Of a stretch of DNA of 23,075 nt, positions 16,453 through 23,075 are shown piece after piece. This DNA is from DASSUC01 sp035650075. Lineage in GTDB: Bacteria; Actinomycetota; Actinomycetes; Mycobacteriales; Micromonosporaceae. The position numbers and the translations under genes are program-made. The notes beneath the pieces were generated by a model. The model was given only the letters and a program-made list of their open reading frames with translations. It was not told where the DNA came from and made no database searches. Where the stretch lies: the NCBI GenBank assembly GCA_035650075.1, contig DASRII010000232.1, forward strand, positions 1 to 23,075. Reading direction: 5' to 3'. How positions within the stretch are numbered: position 1 is the stretch's first letter; each line of letters opens with the position of its first letter.

Positions 16453-16742
16453 TCCGCATACGCGCTGGCGGCGACACGGTAGGCGGCCAGCGCCTCCACG
16501 AGGGTGTCGAGGATGCGCAGGTCATCGGCGGTGATCGGGTCGCCGGGCAGGCCGAGGTGGATCTCGGTGGGTCCGGTGTCGATGACGAGGATCGGTGGAG
16601 CGTCGCGGAAGGTGTCGGCGTATGCCATGGTGCCGGGGAGCAGGTCGACGATGGCGACGGTGGTGGCGTGCGGGGCACCCGGCGCCCGCCACGGCGTCAC
16701 AGTCGCGGCCCGATGTTGCACGGTGGGGTGGGCGGTTGGCAT
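16449..16742 (-). CDS. Small hypothetical protein of 97 residues
   Basis: Function unknown. The sequence has an alternating beta-like stretch (TTVAIVDLL, then PPILVIDTGPTEIHLGLPG) and ends in a helix (DDLRILDTLVEALAAYRVAAS), a compact alpha-beta arrangement. The first 25 residues look disordered. The ATG at 16742 is supported by GGAAAGGGG upstream. It is the first gene of a minus-strand set with GPP34 (ATGA overlap), the XRE-like regulator and the 87-residue protein. I do not recognise the family, though small proteins of this kind next to XRE-like regulators are common in actinobacteria. Confidence 0.7.
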   Translation of the reverse strand: MPTAHPTVQHRAATVTPWRAPGAPHATTVAIVDLLPGTMAYADTFRDAPPILVIDTGPTEIHLGLPGDPITADDLRILDTLVEALAAYRVAASAYAE

Positions 16743-16775
16743 GTGCGGCCCCTTTCCTCGCCTGCGAGTGGACTC

Positions 16776-16811
16776 CCGGCCGGACGGACACCGCAGGTCG
16801 CGTCCGGCCGG
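16776..16811. repeat. 11-bp perfect hairpin upstream of the 97-residue gene
   Basis: CCGGCCGGACG at 16776-16786 pairs with 16801-16811 around a 14-base loop. It lies 34 bases upstream of the 16742 start on the minus strand, within a GC-rich 269-base space that otherwise shows nothing clear. It may be a leader structure or part of the upstream gene's termination region. Confidence 0.4.
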
Positions 16812-16990
16812 GGCCTTCGTCGGACCCGGCTGTCCGAGGCCCGGGTGCGGCGGATGCCGGGGCGGGAGCGGGCCGCCACATGCCGTGGCGCGTTCCCCGG
16901 CGGCCGGGATCGGTTCGGCGCCGGTGGTGAGGCTAGATAGGCGCGGGACGGTGCAGGGTCACCACCGGGGACGGACACACGCGGTGTCCC

Positions 16991-17022
16991 TGGCCGGCTG
17001 GCGGGGCGGTGTCAGCCGGCCA
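16991..17022 (-). terminator. 10-bp perfect hairpin at the end of the XRE-TPR gene
   Basis: TGGCCGGCTG at 16991-17000 pairs with 17013-17022 around a 12-base loop that includes the first base of the stop codon region (TGA, 17014-17012, minus). A second short hairpin (GGACAC with GTGTCC) follows directly in the direction of transcription. Without a U-tract this is the common actinobacterial style of terminator. Confidence 0.45.
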
Positions 17023-18221
17023 GACCCGCCGCGTCGAGCAGGGGCCGTAGGTCGGCCTCCAGGGCCGGCTTGGCCCGGCCCTGGACCTGGCGCAGCGTTT
17101 CGCGCAGCGGCCGGCTGTAGCGCAGCTCTTCCGGTGACTCGCGGTGGATGCGTTGGATCATGTGGACAGTGGCGAGGTCGTCGCGGCGACGGGCGTAGCA
17201 GCGTGCCACGTCCAGGTGGTAGGTGAGCCGCCGCTCCACGGCGGGTGCCCGGAGGACCGCGACCCGCTCGGCGAGGTCGAGGGCTTCACTGGTACGGCCG
17301 AGTTCGGCCGCGGTCGAGACACGGTGCAGGGCCACGTTGGTGGGTCCGAAGACCATCCGGAAGTGGTTGGTCTCGCCCGTGACCTCTGCGACCTGGGCTG
17401 CGATGTCGAGCATGCGGCGGGCCTCGGCGGCGGCGTCGTCCCGGGCGGCCTCGGTGGCGCCCATCAGGTGTAGACCGCCGTAGGCGGCCAGCCGGGCGCC
17501 GGTCGGGTGGGCCAGCCGGGGTTTCAGGTCGGCGATGGCCCGGTGCACCACGTCGAGTGCCTGGCGGGTCTTGCCCTGCGCGGAAAGGATCATCGCGAGG
17601 TTCCAGGCGGCTGCCGCGGCCAGGGTCGGGGTCGTCGGCGTCCAGCGCGCAGGACACCGCCCGGTCCGCTGCGACCAGCGACAGCTCGTATTCGCCGACC
17701 CGCTTCGTCCAGGTGCGGGTGAGCTGGTAGAGCATGCTGGCCAGCCGCAACACCTGTCGCCGCTGGTGAGGCTCGGCGGCGCGTACCGCGTGCTGCACCC
17801 GGCCGATCAGGTCGGGCAGCTGCTGCCCGACGGCGTCGTACCGAAACGCCGAGGGCTCCTGCCAGGTCTGCCACGCGTCCTCGACCTGGCGGCACAGCGC
17901 GTCGAGGTCGACACCGATGTCGCTGCTCGGGTTCCGGTGCATCAGGGCCCGATGTACCGCATCGGCGGCCGGATGGCCGAGGCGCCCGTCGGGCATCAGC
18001 GGCAACGGCACGCCGGTCAGCTCCCGCAGGTCGGTGACCCGCAACGCCTGGGCGAATAGCAGCAACTGCGAGAACCGGGTGACCAACCGGTCGCCCGACT
18101 CGATCTTCTTGACCATGGATACGGACAACCCGACCAGGCCGGCCAGCTCGGCCTGGGTCAGTCCGCGCCGTGCCCTGTGACTGGCGATCCGCTGACCGAT
18201 GGCCCACTCGTCGACATGCAT
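17012..18221 (-). pseudogene. XRE-TPR transcriptional regulator, frameshifted
   Basis: A regulator of the actinobacterial XRE type: N-terminal Cro/CI helix-turn-helix (RIASHRARRGLTQAELAGLV, SVSMVKKIESGDR, about residues 11-45) followed by a long helical TPR-like region. The ATG at 18221 begins the conserved part. The frame is lost near 17627: before it the protein reads to CALDADDPD, after it the continuation LAAAAAWNLAMILSAQGKTR lies in another frame and runs to the stop at 17012. The span of 1210 bases is one more than a multiple of three, consistent with one inserted base. The downstream part (HFRMVFGPTNVALHRVSTA, RSRPLRETL-like end) is well preserved, so decay is recent or the indel is a sequence error. 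It is divergent from the HAD gene, 76 bases apart. Confidence 0.75.
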
Positions 18222-18297
18222 CGCTCCCGTCCTCACGCCCGTCCGGCTGATCTGGGTGTCCACGGCAGGGTACGCCCACAGTGGCAGACTGACCGGC

Positions 18298-19035
18298 ATG
18301 CCCGCGCCCGTCGATCGCCCGTTCCTTCTGCTGTGGGACGTCGACCACACCCTGATCGAAACGCGTGGCCTGGGCACCGAGCTGTACGTGGCCGCGTTCG
18401 AGGCGGTCACCGGCCGCCCTGTCCAGCAGGTGGTCGAGCCGACCGGCCGGACCGAGCCGGCGATCTTCGCCCAAACCCTGCACCGGCACGGCATCGAGCC
18501 CTCGGTGGAGTTGAGCCGCCGCTATGCCGCCGAACTCGCCGACCGCTATCGCCGGCACGCCGAACTGCTGCGCCGCCGTGGGCGGATCCTGCCGGGCGCC
18601 CGCGACGCGCTGGCCGCGATTGCCGACTTGCCATCCGCGGTGCAGACGGTGCTGACCGGTAATCTGCGTCCGGTGGCGGCGGTCAAGCTTGAGGTGTTCG
18701 GGCTGGACGGCTTCATCGACTTCGACGCCGGAGCCTACGGCGAGGACGCCGACGACCGCCCGTGTCTCGTTCCCGTCGCCCAAGGCAGAGCAGCCGCAGT
18801 AGCCGGCCACCCTTTCCACTGCGGCAATACGGTCCTCGTCGGTGACACCGCCCAGGACGTCACCGCAGCACACCAAGGCGGCGCACGTATTGTTGCCGTG
18901 GCCACCGGACGAGACAGCGAAGCCGACCTGCGCGCCGCAGGTGCCGAGATGGTTCTCCCCGACCTGACCGACACCGCGGCCTTCGTACGCGCCGTACGAC
19001 GAAGTCTCGGCGCCGGCACCCATGACGAGGCTTGA
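18298..19035 (+). CDS. HAD-superfamily hydrolase, phosphoglycolate-phosphatase-like
   Basis: A 245-residue haloacid dehalogenase superfamily phosphatase, cytoplasmic. Motif I is DVDHT (nucleophile Asp14, acid/base Asp16). Motif II is the threonine in VLTGN. The lysine of motif III is probably in AAVKLEVFGLDGFIDFD. Motif IV is GDTAQDV. The cap domain is helical and sits between motif I and II, the C1 type of phosphoglycolate phosphatase and beta-phosphoglucomutase. Substrate unknown. The ATG at 18298 is chosen over an in-frame upstream start at 18199 because the family begins just before the DxD motif. It shares a 76-base divergent promoter region with the frameshifted regulator and converges with the nuclease-like gene 76 bases further on. 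Confidence 0.9.
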   Translation: MPAPVDRPFLLLWDVDHTLIETRGLGTELYVAAFEAVTGRPVQQVVEPTGRTEPAIFAQTLHRHGIEPSVELSRRYAAELADRYRRHAELLRRRGRILPGARDALAAIADLPSAVQTVLTGNLRPVAAVKLEVFGLDGFIDFDAGAYGEDADDRPCLVPVAQGRAAAVAGHPFHCGNTVLVGDTAQDVTAAHQGGARIVAVATGRDSEADLRAAGAEMVLPDLTDTAAFVRAVRRSLGAGTHDEA

Positions 19036-19111
19036 CAACCCAGCGGGCGAAACCGGGCTTGGCGCGACCATGGTGCGGGACGGCGATGTCGACCACCTGT
19101 TGGGTGGCCAC

Positions 19112-20125
19112 CTATTCGGGCAATGCCAGCGAATCGCCGTCGGCGGAAGGTGTCGCGCCCGGCACGGCCGGGCCGGTGGTCTGGTGCACCAGCCAGCGAC
19201 CGAGTGCGTCGGTGCCTTGGGCATCTGCCTGCCCGGCCGTGGGAACGTACAGGTAGTAGCGCTTCTCGCCCCAGCGAGCGTCGGGAAACCAGCGTTGAAT
19301 CTGCACATCGATCTCAGCCTCCGGCGCCATGCGGCCGTCGATGAGATAGCCACGGTTGAGCCAGAGCTGACCGTTGGTGTACAGAGCGAAGACCGAGGTG
19401 CTGCCGCTCGAGCCCTTGGCGGCATTGCGCAGGTTCAAGGACGCATTCGCCTTGCCGTACTGGACCGACGATCCGTACAGGCTCCGCCAGTTCCGTAGGA
19501 TCTCCTCCGCCACCGGCCGGGTCGCCTCATCGCATGCGCTAAGGAATTCGTCGTCACCACTGAGCCGTCCGGCCCCGGAGGTGGCGACCTCCTCCCGCCA
19601 GGTGTTCGGCCGGGACAGCACCGCGAATCGTGGCACGTACGCGTTGCCGATCTGCTCGACGGACACCGTAACCAGGAACACGGCAATGCCCTTTTCGTCA
19701 CCGAACGCTTCCTTACACCGGTTGAGATAGTCGGCGACAGCAATGAACTCCGGGTGGTGTTGCTCGGCGATGACAACAAGCGCCCGGGCATCGTGGCCCA
19801 CCGCGTACGCCAGGCCCCGGGTGAGATGGTCGTGGTCGGCGGCCCGGTACTGGTTCTCGATCGCTACTCGGCGGCCGTTGGCGGTCTGCGCCAGTATGTC
19901 GAGGCAGCGCCACAATCCGGGAATCGGGGCTTCGACCTTGAGCAGATCAAGCCGGCCGAGGCCAAGTTCGTCAAGGAAATCCAGGTTGTCGGCGAGCCAC
20001 GGCGTGAAATGCGTGGCCTCGGTTGGCCAAACCTCGCGGATCGGCACGCGTTGGGGCCGGACAATTCGCCGGGTGGCCGGTTCACCCGTGGATTGCGGGG
20101 CACCCTGCTCTGCGTGGACCGTCAT
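19112..20125 (-). CDS. PD-(D/E)XK nuclease-like protein (ExQ variant)
   Basis: A 337-residue protein whose N-terminal half follows a known bacterial nuclease-fold family often annotated as restriction-endonuclease-like or joined to DUF4268. Visible are EVWPTEATHFTPWLADNLD, Asp76 (CLDILAQ), Glu90-Asn-Gln92 (VAIENQ) and ADHDHLTRGLAYAVG. The core is therefore D...E-x-Q in place of the canonical E-x-K, a change seen in this subfamily; whether it cuts DNA is uncertain. The C-terminal half (IDVQIQRWFPDARWGEKRYY) looks like a second domain of unknown role. The ATG at 20125 is preferred over upstream in-frame codons, although a GTG lies a few codons before it. No methylase or partner sits next to it, and it converges with the HAD gene. 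Confidence 0.75.
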   Translation of the reverse strand: MTVHAEQGAPQSTGEPATRRIVRPQRVPIREVWPTEATHFTPWLADNLDFLDELGLGRLDLLKVEAPIPGLWRCLDILAQTANGRRVAIENQYRAADHDHLTRGLAYAVGHDARALVVIAEQHHPEFIAVADYLNRCKEAFGDEKGIAVFLVTVSVEQIGNAYVPRFAVLSRPNTWREEVATSGAGRLSGDDEFLSACDEATRPVAEEILRNWRSLYGSSVQYGKANASLNLRNAAKGSSGSTSVFALYTNGQLWLNRGYLIDGRMAPEAEIDVQIQRWFPDARWGEKRYYLYVPTAGQADAQGTDALGRWLVHQTTGPAVPGATPSADGDSLALPE

Positions 20126-20398
20126 GACGACACACGCTACGACGAAGGTTGATCCGGTTCCTCGGCCGATCGCCTGAAACGTTCGTCTTCCCGCAGACGC
20201 GCGCCACCAATCCGGACGATCACCAGACATGACGGGATGCCCGCCGCCGCGATGTGAGCTTGACATTCGGCGCTGGTCGAGCGTTCATCGACTGTGGCGG
20301 CCATCCGCCCTGGCCGGCCCCAGCGGGGACGTGACCAGCCGGGACACCGGGGGCAGCGGTGCCGCCACCGAGGAGTCCATCGAGTTCTACGGAGGCGC

Positions 20399-20620
20399 AT
20401 GGCGAAAGCCGGAGACGAGCAGGCGCCGACGATGGTGAACGTGGCCCGCTCGCCCGGAGCCACGCCCCGTCGGTTGGCCGCCACTGTAGAGATCGTCCGG
20501 GTGAGAGGCCCGGACGCCGTACACCTGGCCGAGGTCCAACTGGAAGCGATCAAGGAGGTACTCGAATGGGCATTGACCCAACCCGACCACACCGGACACG
20601 TCGAGGACTGGGCGGCATGA
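20399..20620 (+). CDS. Small 73-residue protein preceding the recombinase
   Basis: Function unknown. The ATG at 20399 has a perfect GGAGG at 20391-20395. The product has a central beta-like stretch (ATVEIVRVRGPDAVHLAEVQ) followed by a helix (LEAIKEVLEWALTQ). Small proteins like this often sit directly before serine recombinase genes in actinomycete elements, as here (96 bases). It may be an accessory or regulatory protein of the integration module; that is inference. The frame is intact. Confidence 0.6.
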   Translation: MAKAGDEQAPTMVNVARSPGATPRRLAATVEIVRVRGPDAVHLAEVQLEAIKEVLEWALTQPDHTGHVEDWAA

Positions 20621-20715
20621 CATGCGGGTCGAACCACCGACCCGGCACGAGGCCGCCCGGCCTCCCTACCGGTACACGACCTGCCGCGATACCGCCTTGA
20701 CCGAGGAGTACACGA

Positions 20716-20936
20716 GTGCGAGACCATCCCTCCACCGCCGGTGCCGATCCGCGCCGCCTGCCGCCGCGGGCCGCGGTGGCGTTCCTGGCCCGGGTGTCCA
20801 CCGACGACCAGCAAGATCCGACGCTGTCCCTGCCCCGCCAGCTGGCCAGCTGCCAGGCCGCCCTGCCGCAAGGGTGGGAGATCACGGCCTGGTTCTGGGA
20901 CATCGAGTCTGGCCGCACCGCACTGGAACGGCGCGG
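20716..20936 (+). pseudogene. Serine recombinase, N-terminal fragment only
   Basis: The start of a serine-type site-specific recombinase or integrase. The GTG at 20716 has GAGGAG about eight bases upstream. The catalytic N-terminus reads VAFLARVSTDDQQDPTLSL with the nucleophilic serine in RVST, then PRQLASCQAALPQGWEI and FWDIESGRTALERRGRG. Homology stops at about residue 73; a functional large serine recombinase needs several hundred more residues for DNA binding. The sequence changes abruptly at about 20936 to an ISL3 transposase fragment in another frame. This marks loss of the element's integration machinery by insertion followed by deletion, or by recombination. Confidence 0.75.
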
Positions 20937-21190
20937 TCGCGGCCCGCGCCGGGCAGCAATTGGCCGGGCGGCTCGCCGTTTCGGTCGACCGGATGACGTT
21001 GATCAGAGCGGTGCGGCGCATCCCGGACCCGGTGGCGGACACACCGACCGTGCTGGGTGTGGATGACTTCGCCACCCGTCGCGGCCACCGCTACGCCACG
21101 ATCCTGATCGACATGCACAGTCGCCGGCCGGTCGACGTGCTGCCCGACCGCGACGCCGACACCCTGGCGGCCTGGCTGCAAGACGCGCCA
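20936..21190 (+). mobile_element. ISL3-family transposase, internal fragment
   Basis: About 85 codons of an ISL3-family transposase, missing both ends. It begins AARAGQQLAGRL, continues MTLIRAVRRIPDPV and contains the DDE-domain segment VLGVDDFATRRGHRYATILI with the first catalytic aspartate, then RPVDVLPDRDADTLAAWLQ. After that homology stops near 21190. No terminal inverted repeats or target duplication were recognised. The left edge is fused to the serine recombinase fragment. Confidence 0.75.
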
Positions 21191-21477
21191 CAACGCCACG
21201 TCTACCGGGACGGACAGATTCTATTCGATCTTCCGATCGAGTCACCCAGGACCGATTCTATGTTTTGTTCCGTTACTTCCTATTACTATCGCTCTGACTG
21301 GTTCGTAAGGACCCCTTCGTGTCGTGGATCGTCGTTGAACGGTCCTGCCGCGCAACCCCACGGGTACGTGGGTGCCGCTGCTGCGCATGACCCCGTCCGC
21401 TCACGAAGAAGGCGTCCACGCGACCCGCCGCTGTGAGATGGCGCCCAGCCGCCGACGCTGACGACCCACCTGACGAC
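21191..21477. other. Non-coding spacer after the ISL3 fragment
   Basis: No gene is supported. Bases 21215-21300 are much lower in GC than the surroundings (TTTTGTTCCGTTACTTCC and similar). The rest is GC-rich without a preserved reading frame. The composition step at about 21190 fits a recombination boundary. Confidence 0.4.
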
Positions 21478-21505
21478 TTGACCACGTATGGATCCGGTAT
21501 ATACT
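21478..21505 (+). promoter_or_regulatory. Sigma-70-like promoter of the RHH/membrane pair
   Basis: TTGACC at 21478-21483 and TATACT at 21500-21505 with a 16-base spacer match the consensus well. Transcription would start near 21512, about 95 bases before the chosen RHH start. It is the clearest promoter in the window. Confidence 0.6.
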
Positions 21506-21606
21506 GAAGCTGGTAGGCAGCGTTCCTTGATAAGTACACAGAGGTACAAATGGCACAGAGGGCTCCGCCCGGCCGCCGCTCGCCAGTTCGTTCAACGGGA
21601 GGCGAA

Positions 21607-21822
21607 GTGAGCACGGGTTATCAGAAGATCTCAGTCAATCTATCGGACGAAGTGCTAGCCGCGTTGAAAGAAATGGCGGCGCGAGATAATGTCACTATGA
21701 CGGAAGCTCTGCGTCGGGCAATCTCCACTTTCAAATTTCTCAGCGACAGCCAGCGTGAAGGAAAGGCCGTATTGCTGAGGGATCTGGAGACGAAAGAAAC
21801 AGAGAGGCTAGTATTTCACTAA
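21607..21822 (+). CDS. Ribbon-helix-helix (CopG-like) protein
   Basis: A 71-residue putative DNA-binding protein. The beta strand QKISVNLSDEV is followed by two helices (LAALKEMAARDNV, MTEALRRAISTFKFLSDSQ), the ribbon-helix-helix fold of CopG/Arc-like repressors. The tail (VLLRDLETKETERLVFH) is typical of an actinobacterial CopG subgroup. The GTG at 21607 with GGGAGG at 21597-21602 starts just before the conserved strand. An upstream in-frame ATG at 21550, with AGAGG before it, would add 19 unconserved residues and cannot be excluded. It is followed 24 bases later by a membrane-protein gene with its own ribosome site, so they probably form an operon; the RHH protein may repress its own promoter. 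GC content is lower than in most neighbours, suggesting separate acquisition. Confidence 0.8.
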   Translation: MSTGYQKISVNLSDEVLAALKEMAARDNVTMTEALRRAISTFKFLSDSQREGKAVLLRDLETKETERLVFH

Positions 21823-21846
21823 TTCAATAGTGAGGAGAGCACAGCA

Positions 21847-22305
21847 GTGTGTAACGACGGTCGACTGTGCCCCGGCTTGATCAGAGACGGAGGTGTGCCT
21901 ACCTCCGCCACGGGCCGGGGGGAGGCAAGGGTCGATTCCACTATCGGCATTGACGAGGTGCCTCGACAGGGACTATGGGTTCCGAAGCGCGAGGCAGCCT
22001 GTCTTGAAGTTGAGGATGCTGCACGGACGCATCTTGCGTCTCGAGGTCTGCTCCTCATTTTCTCGTTCATAGTTCTGGGTCTCGTCGCACTCACCTGGGT
22101 GACCCTTGCAGGGGGTCCGACGGATGTTATAGGTGATTTCTTGAAGACAATTGGTACTCCACTCTTTGGTGTTTTCACCCTTATTGTGGGGTATTACTTT
22201 GGTCGGCAATCTCGGGAAGGCGAAAGTAAAGCCAGGTCGAGCGTTACTGCAGGCACGCAGCGCGCGCGATCCACTCGACGTTCAACCGATCAAACCCGAT
22301 CCTAA
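21847..22305 (+). CDS. Small two-helix membrane protein
   Basis: A 152-residue protein of unknown function. The GTG at 21847 has GAGGAG at 21832-21837. The first 60 residues are hydrophilic, possibly partly non-native. Two hydrophobic helices follow: about 67-88 (LLLIFSFIVLGLVALTWVTL) and about 100-118 (IGTPLFGVFTLIVGYYFGR). The sequence GYYFGRQS at the end of the second helix is a pattern found in many small bacterial membrane proteins that lack known function. The C-terminus is basic and low in complexity. Paired with an RHH protein it could be a toxin-antitoxin-like or conflict-related pair, but nothing in the sequence proves this. Confidence 0.65.
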   Translation: MCNDGRLCPGLIRDGGVPTSATGRGEARVDSTIGIDEVPRQGLWVPKREAACLEVEDAARTHLASRGLLLIFSFIVLGLVALTWVTLAGGPTDVIGDFLKTIGTPLFGVFTLIVGYYFGRQSREGESKARSSVTAGTQRARSTRRSTDQTRS

Positions 22306-22420
22306 TCCTACTATTTCCTGTTCCCTGCGACCTTCGGTCCGAGATTCTGATCGAAAGTCCAATTCACATGGACAAACACAAGCACCACGGCTTGATCAAC
22401 AGATGGACACGCTGCCTACA

Positions 22421-22456
22421 AAGCGGCGAGACCTCGGAGGGTCTCGCCGCTTTTGT
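22421..22456 (+). terminator. Rho-independent terminator
   Basis: AAGCGGCGAGACC at 22421-22433 pairs perfectly with 22440-22452 around a six-base loop, followed by TTGTTGTAT. This is a 13-bp stem with a U-rich tail, a textbook intrinsic terminator, placed 115 bases after the membrane-protein gene. Confidence 0.85.
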
Positions 22457-22853
22457 TGTATCTATCGTGAGACGGGGAGGAAATGGAACGGCCCCGCCTC
22501 AGTTCTTGCTCCTGGTTTGCAACAGTCGCAGCGCTTTCTGGCACTTGAACCACAGCTAACGAATCGCAGGTTCAGCCCGGAACGCCTCCAGCGTAGCGTT
22601 CCAGCTGCCAGAAGGCGTTCACGTCCCTTGGCGCCGCCCGGCGCCCAAGTTGCAATCGTGTTTGAGCGATGCTTGCTAACGCGCACGCTAACGAGATCTT
22701 AAGAAACGTTCAGAAAATCCTGTGCACCAACCGAGACGCACATGCCATCGAGCGGAAACAATGAAATGCCACTTGGCCACCTCACATCCCAGCGAGCCTC
22801 ACATTGCGAGGTCCTGCTACGGTTCCCCGCGAGATTCAACTGCATGCAGCTCC

Positions 22854-22881
22854 CAACGGGACTGCCTCAACGGGACTGCCT
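22854..22881. repeat. Tandem 14-bp direct repeat
   Basis: CAACGGGACTGCCT occurs twice in tandem, at 22854-22867 and 22868-22881. No function is apparent; a replication slippage product or a trace of an insertion are possible. Confidence 0.7.
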
Positions 22882-22885
22882 AGTC

Positions 22886-22926
22886 TCGGCTGATGCTTTA
22901 CGGATCGGCTTCGGCTGATCCTTTAC
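22886..22926. repeat. Near-identical 16-bp direct repeats
   Basis: TCGGCTGATGCTTTAC at 22886-22901 and TCGGCTGATCCTTTAC at 22911-22926 differ at one base and are spaced nine bases apart. Lying just left of the presumed IS end, they could be related to its insertion or be transposase or regulator binding sites. Confidence 0.55.
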
Positions 22927-23027
22927 CGGTGGCGCCTAGTAGTACTTTGTTAAGTCGTTATGTTTTGTTTGTCGGCTTGTGATGTGTCGCTTGTGGCGTC
23001 CACTGTGGATGCTGGTTGACTTGGGGT

Positions 23028-23075
23028 GTGACCCCGGAGGAGATCGCGCAGGTACGGCCACGCTTGCTGGACTTC
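23028..23075 (+). CDS. IS701-family transposase, N-terminal start (partial)
   Basis: Sixteen codons from a GTG at 23028 read MTPEEIAQVRPRLLDF and run off the right edge. This matches the usual opening of IS701-family transposases in actinobacteria (MTPEEL..VRPRL). With so little sequence the family is a likely but not certain call, and whether the element is complete cannot be judged. Confidence 0.5.
   Translation, partial: MTPEEIAQVRPRLLDF

Larger units (their letters stand above)
22457..23027. other. Right intergenic region before the IS gene
   Basis: No gene is supported in about 570 bases. It holds an AT-rich patch near 22690-22720, the short repeats listed separately, and from about 22940 a T/G-rich stretch that is probably the left end of the insertion sequence whose transposase starts at 23028. 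The terminal inverted repeat cannot be confirmed because the other end is outside the window. Confidence 0.4.

Noticed and set aside
20137..21075. Minus-strand frame of 312 codons across the recombinase and small gene
   Set aside because: It is antisense to the serine recombinase fragment, which has clear catalytic motifs, and is low in complexity.
1..23075. CRISPR array
   Set aside because: No series of regularly spaced repeats was seen; the only direct repeats are short pairs near the right end.

Overview
The window reads as a chromosomal accessory region of a high-GC actinobacterium, most likely a member of the Micromonosporaceae. This rests on the strongly GC-biased third codon positions, frequent GTG starts, and the presence of DUF2637, replication-relaxation, GPP34, XRE-TPR and ISL3/IS701 families. 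The genus is an inference. The region has the character of a defence or mobile-element island. It holds a complete type I restriction-modification operon, a protease/STAND NTPase conflict operon, two stand-alone nuclease-fold proteins, and several broken pieces of integrative elements and insertion sequences.

Layout. Positions 1-2315 carry an uncharacterised 231-residue protein, a GIY-YIG fold protein and, on the minus strand, a histidine-phosphatase-like protein. From 6142 down to 2615, also on the minus strand, lies a tight three-gene set: a predicted two-helix membrane protein, a Trypco1 (CU044_2847-type) protein, and an 860-residue protein joining a trypsin-like protease, a P-loop STAND-type NTPase and C-terminal TPR-like repeats. 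This is the best candidate for an unusual biological system here. Positions 6766-9316 hold a decayed actinomycete integrative-element module: a DUF2637 (Spd-like) gene with one frameshift and a replication-relaxation gene with two. Positions 9345-14846 (minus) are hsdR-hsdS-hsdM, all open, with overlapping junctions.

Positions 15038-16742 (minus) are four overlapping small genes: a 97-residue protein, a GPP34-like protein, an XRE-like regulator and an 87-residue protein. A frameshifted XRE-TPR regulator (17012-18221, minus) faces away from an intact HAD hydrolase (18298-19035, plus), which converges on a PD-(D/E)XK-like protein (19112-20125, minus). Positions 20399-21190 hold a small gene followed by a serine recombinase cut off after its N-terminal part and joined directly to an internal fragment of an ISL3 transposase. 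A lower-GC, well-promoted pair follows, a ribbon-helix-helix protein and a two-helix membrane protein. Then come a textbook intrinsic terminator, short tandem repeats, and the start of what looks like an IS701-family transposase running off the right edge.

How they fit together. The hsd operon should give sequence-specific methylation and restriction. The Trypco1/protease/STAND/TPR operon is expected to be a triggered protease that responds to an unknown cue. The integrative-element genes look inactive: the indels and truncations fall mainly in mobile-element genes, while the long defence ORFs are intact, which suggests real decay more than poor sequence. All functional statements come from reading motifs; no database search was run.
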